A DNA stretch of 64,000 nucleotides, from the NCBI RefSeq assembly GCF_000368785.1, contig NZ_KB849688.1:314943-378942 (forward strand), written 5' to 3'. The position numbers were made by a program, and so were the translations under genes. Position 1 is the first letter of the stretch. Each line of letters starts with the position of its first letter. This DNA comes from Acinetobacter towneri DSM 14962 = CIP 107472. Lineage in GTDB: Bacteria; Pseudomonadota; Gammaproteobacteria; Pseudomonadales; Moraxellaceae. The notes beneath the pieces were generated by a model that saw only the letters and a list, made by a program, of their open reading frames with translations, made no database searches and was not told the DNA's origin. This document shows, piece after piece, positions 53,968 through 61,685 of the stretch.

Positions 53968-55083
53968 ATGCACAGTAGTTCAACGTCTGGGTCTAGGCTT
54001 AGCCTTCACTCATTTTTTAATCGCCTCCCATTCAAAGTCCTCGCTTTCAGTACTGTTCTTCTCCCATTCCACAGTATTAACGCAGGCAAAGCCGTTCATC
54101 AATTTGACAGCGTCGTCAATCAGAACAAATTGACCGTTGTGTCTGTGGAAAATCCAACCACAGTGTTTAAAGATGGACAACATTTACATGGCTTTGGTTA
54201 TGACCTTGTGCGTAACTATGCCGACAGCATGAATGTGAAACTCGAATTTAAAACGGTAAGCGACAATGCGACCGCTTTAAAATGGGTGTCTTCTGGTAAA
54301 GCGAACTTTGCCATGACCACGTCGAGTATCCAAAGCATCGAAAAGCAGCAACTCACGGCATTTTCTGCCAGTTGCGGCGATTTAAATACTTTAAAGCGTA
54401 ATGGTTTAAATAGTGAGCTGAACTGGGTGTTTAAACACGCAGATGATCCACTTAGCCAAACCGCAAGCAACTTTGTTTGTCGTGGCAAGCAAAACGGCTC
54501 AATTACCCAATTGGCTTCATTTTATAATCGTAATGTGGTCAAGCAAGAATCGTGGGATGTGATCCAGCGGGATTTGCGTAATCGTTTACCTTTATATAAG
54601 GCCAACTTTAAAAAGACTGCCACGCAGTACGATTTAGACTGGCATCTTTTGGCGGCAATTGGTTATCAGGAATCTTACCTCAAACCCAACTCGGTTTCGC
54701 CAACAGGTGTGCGCGGTATTATGATGCTGACCAATAATACAGCCAAAGCAATGGGCGTAAGCAACCGTACCGATCCTGCACAAAGTATTCAGGGTGGTGC
54801 TAAGTATTATGACCAAATGCTGAGCCGTTATGAGCATATTCCATTTCCTGATCGTAACTGGTATGCCCTAGTCGCTTATAACATGGGTCCTGGTGCAGTC
54901 AGTCAAATTCAGAAGCGTATTCGCTCACAAGGCAAAAACCCGAACAATTGGGTTAACCTATATGCGTATTTAGACCGTAACAAAGCGAGCAACGGTCGTT
55001 ATCGTCAAGCAGTGCAATATGTGACTCGTATTCGCGCCTACCTTGAGCATATTAAGACCACACCGCAATTGGTGAATATCTAA
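53968..55083 (+). CDS. MltF-like lytic transglycosylase with solute-binding domain
   Basis: Cleaves peptidoglycan strands in the periplasm. After a signal region (FKVLAFSTVLLPFHSINA), a shortened periplasmic binding-protein-like domain (residues 55-200) precedes an SLT domain with the catalytic Glu235 in AAIGYQESYLKP, then SPTGVRGIMMLT and the conserved YNMGPGAVSQ. At 371 residues it is shorter than E. coli MltF (about 500), mainly in the binding domain. GGAG precedes the ATG. It could also be called a membrane-bound transglycosylase of unsettled subtype. Confidence 0.88.
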   Translation: MHSSSTSGSRLSLHSFFNRLPFKVLAFSTVLLPFHSINAGKAVHQFDSVVNQNKLTVVSVENPTTVFKDGQHLHGFGYDLVRNYADSMNVKLEFKTVSDNATALKWVSSGKANFAMTTSSIQSIEKQQLTAFSASCGDLNTLKRNGLNSELNWVFKHADDPLSQTASNFVCRGKQNGSITQLASFYNRNVVKQESWDVIQRDLRNRLPLYKANFKKTATQYDLDWHLLAAIGYQESYLKPNSVSPTGVRGIMMLTNNTAKAMGVSNRTDPAQSIQGGAKYYDQMLSRYEHIPFPDRNWYALVAYNMGPGAVSQIQKRIRSQGKNPNNWVNLYAYLDRNKASNGRYRQAVQYVTRIRAYLEHIKTTPQLVNI

Positions 55084-55165
55084 AATTTACCTCGCGTGAT
55101 TGAGTTGCAGTGTATATCAGCTGCAATTCAAACATGAATAATGCGCTGTTAAAGCTGCAGTGCAT

Positions 55166-55201
55166 AAAAAAGCCTAGTTGATACTTCAGCTAGGCTTTTT
55201 T
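55166..55201 (+). terminator. Terminator of the MltF-like gene
   Basis: AAAAAGCCTAG pairs with CTAGGCTTTTT around a loop, then T residues. It is usable from both strands. Confidence 0.88.
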
Positions 55202-55246
55202 GTACTATAGCGGGAAATTCGCCTGCTACAGCGTAAATCGCTTGAA

Positions 55247-55630
55247 TTAAGCAGATTGCTCAAGAATCTTCTTAAATAAGTCTTTTTGTTCTTGGCTTGG
55301 TTTTGCAGTTTGTAATGCCATTAATTGTGACATATCGCCCTGTACTTTGATTTTACCTGTCATAAAGGCTTGCATAGCAGCCGCCATGTCAAACTCTAGG
55401 AATACTTTACGTAAAGTTTCCGCATCCATATTTAATGTTGTTTTTGCGTTGTCCGCCAAACCTTTTTGGATTTTACCGCCATCTAAAGACAATTCTGTGT
55501 TGCCTGCAGCATCAGTCACCACTAAGTTAATTGCCAGATTTGCAAGTGCTGGAGGTAGGTTTAAATCACCAGCTTGAGCCGTTAGATTTTCTACAGTTGC
55601 AAACCAATCATCAGTTAAAAAAGCAGGCAT
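55247..55630 (-). CDS. SCP2 sterol-binding domain protein
   Basis: 127 residues, a single SCP2 fold: LAINLVVTDAAGNTELSLDGGKIQKG, then ADNAKTTLNMDAETLRKVF and AFMTGKIKVQGDMSQLMAL. These domains bind lipids or acyl-CoA in a hydrophobic tunnel. It stands alone between terminators. The ligand is unknown. Confidence 0.9.
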   Translation of the reverse strand: MPAFLTDDWFATVENLTAQAGDLNLPPALANLAINLVVTDAAGNTELSLDGGKIQKGLADNAKTTLNMDAETLRKVFLEFDMAAAMQAFMTGKIKVQGDMSQLMALQTAKPSQEQKDLFKKILEQSA

Positions 55631-55810
55631 GATTTTTCCTCAATATATTTGTGCATGTGTGTTGTCTATCCAGACACCATCATTATTAAGCTGTTTTGCT
55701 TGCTGATTGTTATAGCATGAACCTTTCGTGAAAGGCTAAGAAATTTTGTACGGGACGTTCAGTTTTTGTATTTTTAGTCGAAATAACGACTTTCTCAAAT
55801 AAATCAAATT

Positions 55811-55843
55811 CATAAAAAAACACCAAGCTCTGGCTTGGTGTTG
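55811..55843 (-). terminator. Terminator of ttcA
   Basis: On the minus strand AACACCAAGC pairs with GCTTGGTGTT, followed by a T run. Confidence 0.9.
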
Positions 55844-55878
55844 ATTACATTTTAAAGGGATTGACAGGCTGTTATCGC

Positions 55879-56799
55879 TTAGTCTGCAGCGTAGCCTAAA
55901 TTGACCATATTGATGCGTTTGTTTTGCTCTGCTGCGTTTTTTTCGGCCTGATCGGCAAAATCAAATACGCGCTGGCTGTCTAACGCTTCAAAGTCGAATA
56001 ATTCACGGTCTGCCAACTGCGATGGCGATACATTCTGTAATGCGCCAAAAATACTGTGCAAACGCTTAGGATGTGCTTTATCCCACTCACGTAACATGTC
56101 GTTAATAATGGCACGCTGTAAGTTTTCCTGTGAACCACACAAGTTACACGGAATAATTGGGAATTTACGCATTTCTGCATATTTAATGATGTCTTTTTCT
56201 TCCACATAAGCCAGTGGACGAATCAGCATATTTTTCTTGTCTGATGACAACAACTTCGGTGGCATGGCTTTTAAGCTACCGCCATGGAACAAGTTTAAGA
56301 AAAAAGTCGCCAAAATATCATCACGGTGATGCCCAAGCGCCACTTTGGTTGCCCCTATTTCCTGCGCAAAGCCATACAAAGAACCACGACGCAAACGCGA
56401 ACACACTGCACAGTAAGTTTTACCTTCAGGCGTTAAACGCTTGGTGATGCTATAGGTGTCTTTTTCTAATATGTAATATGGGATGTTATTTTCTTCTAAA
56501 TAACGCGGCAATACATCTTCAGGGAAGCCTGGTTGCTTTTGGTCTAAGTTCACAGCCACCACATCAAAATTGATGGGTGCGATGCGCTTGAACTGCAACA
56601 TAATGTCCAACAAGGTATAACTGTCTTTACCACCAGAAATACACACCATGACTTTATCGCCATCTTCAATCATGTTGAAGTCACGAATCGCATGCCCGAC
56701 TTGACGACGCAGCTTTTTCAACAAACGATAATACGCAGAGCTGGTTGGAAGTTCTGGTTTGAAATTAAAGCCTTGATCGGACTCAACTGGTGAGAACAT
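55879..56799 (-). CDS. ttcA: tRNA 2-thiocytidine(32) synthetase TtcA
   Basis: Thiolates cytidine 32 in some tRNAs using ATP and a 4Fe-4S cluster. The 306-residue protein has the PP-loop SGGKDS (residues 55-60) and two CxxC pairs, Cys130/Cys133 (YCAVC) and Cys218/Cys221 (PCNLC), that hold the cluster. I start at the ATG at 56799. The frame continues to a TTG at 56835, but the extra residues do not look like the family. NfuA, encoded in this window, is a plausible cluster donor. Confidence 0.94.
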   Translation of the reverse strand: MFSPVESDQGFNFKPELPTSSAYYRLLKKLRRQVGHAIRDFNMIEDGDKVMVCISGGKDSYTLLDIMLQFKRIAPINFDVVAVNLDQKQPGFPEDVLPRYLEENNIPYYILEKDTYSITKRLTPEGKTYCAVCSRLRRGSLYGFAQEIGATKVALGHHRDDILATFFLNLFHGGSLKAMPPKLLSSDKKNMLIRPLAYVEEKDIIKYAEMRKFPIIPCNLCGSQENLQRAIINDMLREWDKAHPKRLHSIFGALQNVSPSQLADRELFDFEALDSQRVFDFADQAEKNAAEQNKRINMVNLGYAAD

Positions 56800-57356
56800 A
56801 GACGCGATTAACCCATGAAAAAAATTACCGCGCAATTTTAGCCGATTCAGACCAATCCCGCATCAAAAGAATGTAATTTCATCGCAATCTTCCTTTTCGT
56901 CAAAGAACTTAATTTCTGACTGCGCGTTCATTTCTGTTTACACACTTTATTTCTATCTGCGCAGATCGTTTTTTTCTGTGGCAAGTTTGAACCCTCAGGT
57001 TCACTTTTTCGCCAAGATGCTTATCTTTTGGACTTTTCCACAGTTTTCCACAAAAGCTGTGGATAACTTTGTGGATTTAAAACAACTTGACAACGCCTCT
57101 TGCCGTTATTCTAAGGCTTCTCTTTAAATTGATCACTTTTTAATCGATTTTATTTTAATTTAAAATCATACACTTAAGTGTGTCAAGCTGATCCAATTAA
57201 AAAAAAATAAATATTTTTTTTGATTACTCTGTCAGCAATTAAGCTTGATTTTTTTCGACACTACTGTAAATGAATTTGTACAAAGCCTTTTCATCTGTGA
57301 GATTTTTGTTAAACTCCTCATAACTGTTTGGGGACAGCTTTTAGTGTATTCACAGC
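56800..57356. other. Divergent upstream region of ttcA and slt
   Basis: No gene is seen. The region is AT-rich and holds the DnaA-box-like cluster at 57034-57078. A promoter for the transglycosylase gene should lie near 57260-57340. Confidence 0.6.
57034..57078. promoter_or_regulatory. Cluster of four DnaA-box-like 9-mers
   Basis: Two TTTTCCACA (57034-57042, 57044-57052) face TGTGGATAA (57058-57066, the perfect box TTATCCACA on the minus strand) and TGTGGATTT (57070-57078). Four boxes lie in 45 bp, in two opposed pairs. No dnaA or dnaN gene is near, so this is not obviously oriC. It may titrate DnaA or place a neighbour under DnaA control. Confidence 0.6.
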
Positions 57357-58244
57357 ATGAACAATAAAATTAATGCCTTTTTACTGTATATTTTGGGGAC
57401 TGCCAGCATCATGCCTTTGGCAACGACAACGCACGCAGGTCAAATTTATATGTATAAGGACAGCAATGGCAGTACCTTGCTGACCAACCGTAAAAGTGCA
57501 GATCGTTCACTGACAAAAGTAAAAGTCACATATTATCCAGACAGCAATATTCACAGTTATCGCAACTGGGGCAATTCCGAAGCGTCGGTATTGCCAAGTT
57601 ATAGCCGCAATAAAAACGCCTTTGACCACATTATTCAGCAAGCAGCACAACAACACGGTGTTTCAGAAGGTCTAATTAAAGCAGTGATGCATACCGAATC
57701 AGGTTTTAATGTCAACGCCCGCTCGCCTGTCGGTGCGCAAGGTTTAATGCAGCTCATGCCTGCGACAGCACGACGTTTTAATGTTAGCAATGCTTATGAC
57801 CCGCATGAAAACATTATGGCGGGTGCAAAATACTTGGCTTGGTTACTCAAACGCTTTAATGGCAACACCACTTTAGCTTTGGCGGGCTATAACGCAGGCG
57901 AAGGCAATGTTGCAAAATACGGCGGCGTACCGCCTTTTCGTGAAACACAGGATTATGTACGTCGTGTGACCAGTCGCTATAGCAACCTATATGCTAGCGG
58001 CGTTAGTGCAAGTTCTGGCAGTAACGCGATTACGGCAAATAACAATAGCAATACTCAGAGTCAAAATGCACAAGTGATTGCGCAGTCAGACAATTACACT
58101 GCCAGTAATCATCAAGTGGCGGCAAACAAACGTCCACAACGTCAAATTATTATGGCTGCCGATGGTCGCTTTACCGATGCACCTGCAGGTTCTTACGCGA
58201 CAGGGAATGCCACGGCTTCGGCACGTATTTTTATTTCAGAATAA
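57357..58244 (+). CDS. SLT-domain lytic transglycosylase
   Basis: 295 residues. A signal peptide (LATTTHAG) is followed by a short DUF4124-like segment (GQIYMYKDSNGSTLLTNRK) and an SLT domain with the catalytic Glu114 in AVMHTESGFNVNARSPVGAQ, GLMQLMPATA and LALAGYNAGEGNVAKYGG. A Ser/Asn/Gln-rich low-complexity tail follows from about residue 215. The tail is probably a flexible linker. It acts on peptidoglycan in the periplasm. Confidence 0.92.
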   Translation: MNNKINAFLLYILGTASIMPLATTTHAGQIYMYKDSNGSTLLTNRKSADRSLTKVKVTYYPDSNIHSYRNWGNSEASVLPSYSRNKNAFDHIIQQAAQQHGVSEGLIKAVMHTESGFNVNARSPVGAQGLMQLMPATARRFNVSNAYDPHENIMAGAKYLAWLLKRFNGNTTLALAGYNAGEGNVAKYGGVPPFRETQDYVRRVTSRYSNLYASGVSASSGSNAITANNNSNTQSQNAQVIAQSDNYTASNHQVAANKRPQRQIIMAADGRFTDAPAGSYATGNATASARIFISE

Positions 58245-58252
58245 AAGCTACA

Positions 58253-58296
58253 GCACTTCATTTGAGCTTGCGTTGCCGCAAGCTCAAATGAAGTGC
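58253..58296. repeat. Perfect 20-bp stem-loop after the slt gene
   Basis: GCACTTCATTTGAGCTTGCG and its exact reverse complement are separated by TTGC. The stem is far longer than an ordinary terminator and lacks a T run. It lies nine bases after the stop codon. Confidence 0.85.
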
Positions 58297-58432
58297 CGAT
58301 TGCAGTATCAGCTCAAAATATTTTTAGTACAGTTTTATTATTTTTCTTGAATTTTTAATACATACACCGCATATTTACGGCATGGTTTATTAATAAATCA
58401 GATTACATTTTTAATATAAGAGGATTTACTCA

Positions 58433-59338
58433 ATGATGCGGATTGGTTTGTTCTTGCTAACCAACCTCGCGGTACTGGTTGTAGCTGGCATAATTTTGTC
58501 ACTCTTCGGTGTCGGTAGTTACCATGGCGCGGGTGGCTTAAACCTAGGCAACCTGTTGGTCATCTGTTTTGTCTTTGGTATGGTTGGCTCTTTAATTTCA
58601 CTATTCATGTCTAAATGGATGGCGAAAAAAACAACTGGGACTGAATTAATTGACCCGAATGCCCCTCGTAACCAAGCTGAAGCGTGGTTATTAAATGAAG
58701 TTGCGCAATTGTCGCAACGTGCTGGTATCAAAATGCCAGAAGTGGGTATTTTCCCTTCTTACCAATCGAATGCTTTTGCAACAGGTTGGAATAAAAACGA
58801 TGCTTTAGTCGCTGTATCTACAGGGCTGCTTGAGCGTATGAACAAAGATGAATTACGTGCAGTTTTGGCACACGAAATTGGTCACGTTGCCAATGGTGAC
58901 ATGGTGACCTTGGCACTGATTCAAGGTGTGGTCAACGCATTCGTCATGTTCTTTGCCCGTGTTGCAGGTGACTTCATTGACCGTAACGTATTTGGTCGTG
59001 AAGATGGCGAAGCACCAGGCTTGGCTTATTTTGCAATTACCATTGTACTGGATATCGTATTTGGTATTTTGGCCTCTTCAATCGTGATGTGGTTCTCGCG
59101 TCAACGTGAATACCGTGCCGATGAAGCAGGTGCACGTTTGGCAGGTAAACAAGCCATGATTTCTGCATTATTACGCTTACAAGCAGAATCTGAAATGCCA
59201 GATGCAATGCCAAAAGAAATGAAAGCTTTTGCGATTTCTGCAGGTAAAGAAGAAGGTTTTAGCTTGGCAGCGTTATTCCAAACTCACCCAAGCATTGAAC
59301 AACGTGTTGCAGCTCTACAGCAATTAAATTTACCTTAA
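58433..59338 (+). CDS. htpX: Membrane zinc metalloprotease HtpX
   Basis: Membrane-protein quality-control protease of 301 residues. Two N-terminal membrane helices precede the zinc motif HEIGH (147-151). Two further helices follow (the second in [17 protein letters not shown]), and the third ligand lies in [10 protein letters not shown]. The length is standard. AGAGGA precedes the ATG. A terminator closes the transcript. Confidence 0.96.
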   Translation: MMRIGLFLLTNLAVLVVAGIILSLFGVGSYHGAGGLNLGNLLVICFVFGMVGSLISLFMSKWMAKKTTGTELIDPNAPRNQAEAWLLNEVAQLSQRAGIKMPEVGIFPSYQSNAFATGWNKNDALVAVSTGLLERMNKDELRAVLAHEIGHVANGDMVTLALIQGVVNAFVMFFARVAGDFIDRNVFGREDGEAPGLAYFAITIVLDIVFGILASSIVMWFSRQREYRADEAGARLAGKQAMISALLRLQAESEMPDAMPKEMKAFAISAGKEEGFSLAALFQTHPSIEQRVAALQQLNLP

Positions 59339-59370
59339 TACTGCTAGCAAGATATTGTAACAGCGACACC

Positions 59371-59397
59371 AAAAAGCTTCCTCAGGGAAGCTTTTTT
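59371..59397 (+). terminator. Terminator of htpX
   Basis: AAAAAGCTTCC pairs with GGAAGCTTTTTT around a short loop. Confidence 0.9.
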
Positions 59398-59449
59398 CAT
59401 GTCTGTAAATTAGATCTGCCAGATGGTTTTGTACTTTAAACAGGTTCAT

Positions 59450-60040
59450 TTAAACAGCAAAACTTTGTGACCAGTGCCACAACCAACTTGCACCGAGCCA
59501 TGCTGCCCAAATAAAGAAAATAAGAAAAATCACACCAAGCAAATCAGGCAAATGTAGCCACAGCCATGCCACTACAGGATTACGCCAAAATGCTGACTGC
59601 TGCTGTTTACGTTCCAATCGCTCATGTAAAAAAGGATGTACCACATGATGCTCACTGTGAATCTGATATTCTTCACGGATATGCGTATGCACTACATCTA
59701 AAGCTTTACGGCTTGGACGAATAAATACATCAAATACTGTGCCGACAATTGGCACAAAACCAACTACTGCATCCATCACAGCAAGTTTAATCACGGGAGT
59801 GAGTTTGGTTTGTGGTACACCAATTTGTTTGGCTTTATAAATCGCATAACAGGTCAGTGCAAAACCTGCGACATCCCCCGCGACAGGTACAGTGCCTAAT
59901 GCGGCATCTGCTCCCACGCCCTGCTTGGTAAATGGAATACGCACCACAGAATCCATCATATTGGCAAACTTGGCTAAATCGCGCTCTAAGCGAATCACCT
60001 CTTGCTGGCTAAGTTTTTTTGAAGATGCAGGTTCTGGCAT
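59450..60040 (-). CDS. DUF4112 membrane protein
   Basis: 196 residues. The family phrase is present: RIPFTKQGVGADAALGTVPVAGD, then LAVMDAVVGFVPIVGTVFDVFIRPSRKA. One strong membrane helix lies near the C-terminus (LLGVIFLIFFIWAAWLGASW), with hydrophobic hairpins earlier. I start at the ATG at 60040. The frame extends to a TTG at 60067. Function of the family is unknown. Confidence 0.88.
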   Translation of the reverse strand: MPEPASSKKLSQQEVIRLERDLAKFANMMDSVVRIPFTKQGVGADAALGTVPVAGDVAGFALTCYAIYKAKQIGVPQTKLTPVIKLAVMDAVVGFVPIVGTVFDVFIRPSRKALDVVHTHIREEYQIHSEHHVVHPFLHERLERKQQQSAFWRNPVVAWLWLHLPDLLGVIFLIFFIWAAWLGASWLWHWSQSFAV

Positions 60041-60185
60041 AGAAAACGTATCGTTGGGTAAATGCAATCTACTTGAGAATAAAGCAGTTTTTTACTCAGG
60101 TCTGTTATGATTTTATAAACAGAATTTTGATCAATGCAAAAAGTTTAAGATGAGGTCTTGAATAAGTCATCATCACCGACAGTGT

Positions 60186-61520
60186 TTAAAGTAACAACTG
60201 TGAAGCAATAAATAAGTACACCACCACGCCCGTTGCATCACAAATCGAGGTTACCAAAGGCGCAGAGGCACTGGCAGGGTCTAGTTTCAGGCGATGCAAA
60301 ATAAAAGGCAAACTCATGCCAATTAAACAGCCCATCAGCACAATGCCCAGCATACTCAGTGCCAATACCACAGACACCATCATATCGCCACGGTAATAGC
60401 CTAAAATTGAAACCGCAAAAGCCATAGTTCCACCCAAACATAGCGCCACCAAACTTTCACGTCCGAGTAAATGCAGCCAATCTTTAAATTGCACATCACC
60501 TGTAGCCAGTGCCCGTACCATTAAGGTCGCAGACTGAGAACCCGCATTACCACCACTACCGACCAAAAGCGGCAAGAAAAAAACCAGTACAATATGTGCT
60601 GCAATAGTGTCTTCATAATGCGCAATGCCAATTCCAGACAATAAACTGCCAAATACCAAAATCACCAACCAAAACACACGTTTGCGATATAAAAATAAAA
60701 TTGGCGCAGTTTTTATACTCATGCCAGGTGAAGACGCTACCGCACTGGATTTTAAAAAGTCTTCTGTAGTTTCTGCCTGTACCACGTCCATCGCATCATC
60801 ATAGGTGACAATCCCCAGTAAATGCTGTGCATCATCTACAATCGGTAAGGCCAAAAAATCATAATGGCTGAGTTTTTGCGCGATACTTTCCTGATCTTCA
60901 GTCACCAAACCTGTGACCAAATCGGTGCACATCACATTTTTAATTTTTTGTTCAGGCGGGTTTTGAATAATTTCCCTTAAAGAAATAACCCCCAATAGTT
61001 TCATTAGTTCATCGACAATATAAATCAGGTACAAAGTTTCCCGATCTGTGGTCATTCTGCGCAATTCATCTATAGCTTGCTGCATGTTCAGTTCTGGCGA
61101 GAGCACCACGAAATCCGAACTCATAATCGCGCCCGCAGATTCTTCAGGATAGCGCGCTAAAGTCTGAATCTGTGCGCGTTTTTCTTCCGTAATGTGTAAG
61201 CTGACAAAACGCTGTAAATGCGGAGAAAGTAACTTAAATAAGTCGGTGCGGTCATCTGAATGCATGGCTGAAATCAGTTTGACCAATTGCTGCGGTGCAA
61301 TCGCTTCGGCAATTTGAAGTTGTGAATGCAGTGGTAAAAATTCCATCACCAAGGCAGCACTGTCAATTTGTTCAATTAAACTCAGCTGTGCTTTCAGGCT
61401 TAAATACTGCATTAAGTCGGCTAAATCGGCAGGATTGATACTGTCGATCAGGCTGTGTACTGTGCTTGGCTGATGCAATTGTAAGGCTTGTTCTAACTGT
61501 TCAGCGTGCAGATTGGTCAT
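60186..61520 (-). CDS. mgtE: Magnesium transporter MgtE
   Basis: Mg2+ channel of the inner membrane, 444 residues from the ATG at 61520. The N-terminal helical domain (LIDSINPADLADLMQYLSL) is followed by two CBS domains that sense Mg2+ (SAGAIMSSDFVVLSPELNMQ and VMCTDLVTGLVTEDQES) and five membrane helices. The pore motif GSGGNAGSQSATLMVRALA and the signature DPASASAPLVTSICDATGV are present. Upstream codons in the longer frame to 61625 do not resemble the family. Confidence 0.94.
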   Translation of the reverse strand: MTNLHAEQLEQALQLHQPSTVHSLIDSINPADLADLMQYLSLKAQLSLIEQIDSAALVMEFLPLHSQLQIAEAIAPQQLVKLISAMHSDDRTDLFKLLSPHLQRFVSLHITEEKRAQIQTLARYPEESAGAIMSSDFVVLSPELNMQQAIDELRRMTTDRETLYLIYIVDELMKLLGVISLREIIQNPPEQKIKNVMCTDLVTGLVTEDQESIAQKLSHYDFLALPIVDDAQHLLGIVTYDDAMDVVQAETTEDFLKSSAVASSPGMSIKTAPILFLYRKRVFWLVILVFGSLLSGIGIAHYEDTIAAHIVLVFFLPLLVGSGGNAGSQSATLMVRALATGDVQFKDWLHLLGRESLVALCLGGTMAFAVSILGYYRGDMMVSVVLALSMLGIVLMGCLIGMSLPFILHRLKLDPASASAPLVTSICDATGVVVYLFIASQLLL

Positions 61521-61685
61521 TGCTCTCACCCACTCCATCATTCCAAAAACGTAAAATGAAGAATGGGCGCAGTGTCTCGGCCCAAACCAACCCTTAAAAA
61601 ACCGAAAATCTGTAGATTTATGCAAGATTTTTAGCGTTTCATATCATAGCCTATAATTTTGCTAAGTGCCTAATAAAAAACATCT

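Noticed and set aside
53858..54133. Overlapping frame at the start of the MltF-like gene
   Set aside because: It is out of frame with a clear transglycosylase gene and has no ribosome site.
57034..57078. Chromosomal origin of replication
   Set aside because: DnaA boxes are present but there is no dnaA, dnaN, gyrB or rpmH nearby.
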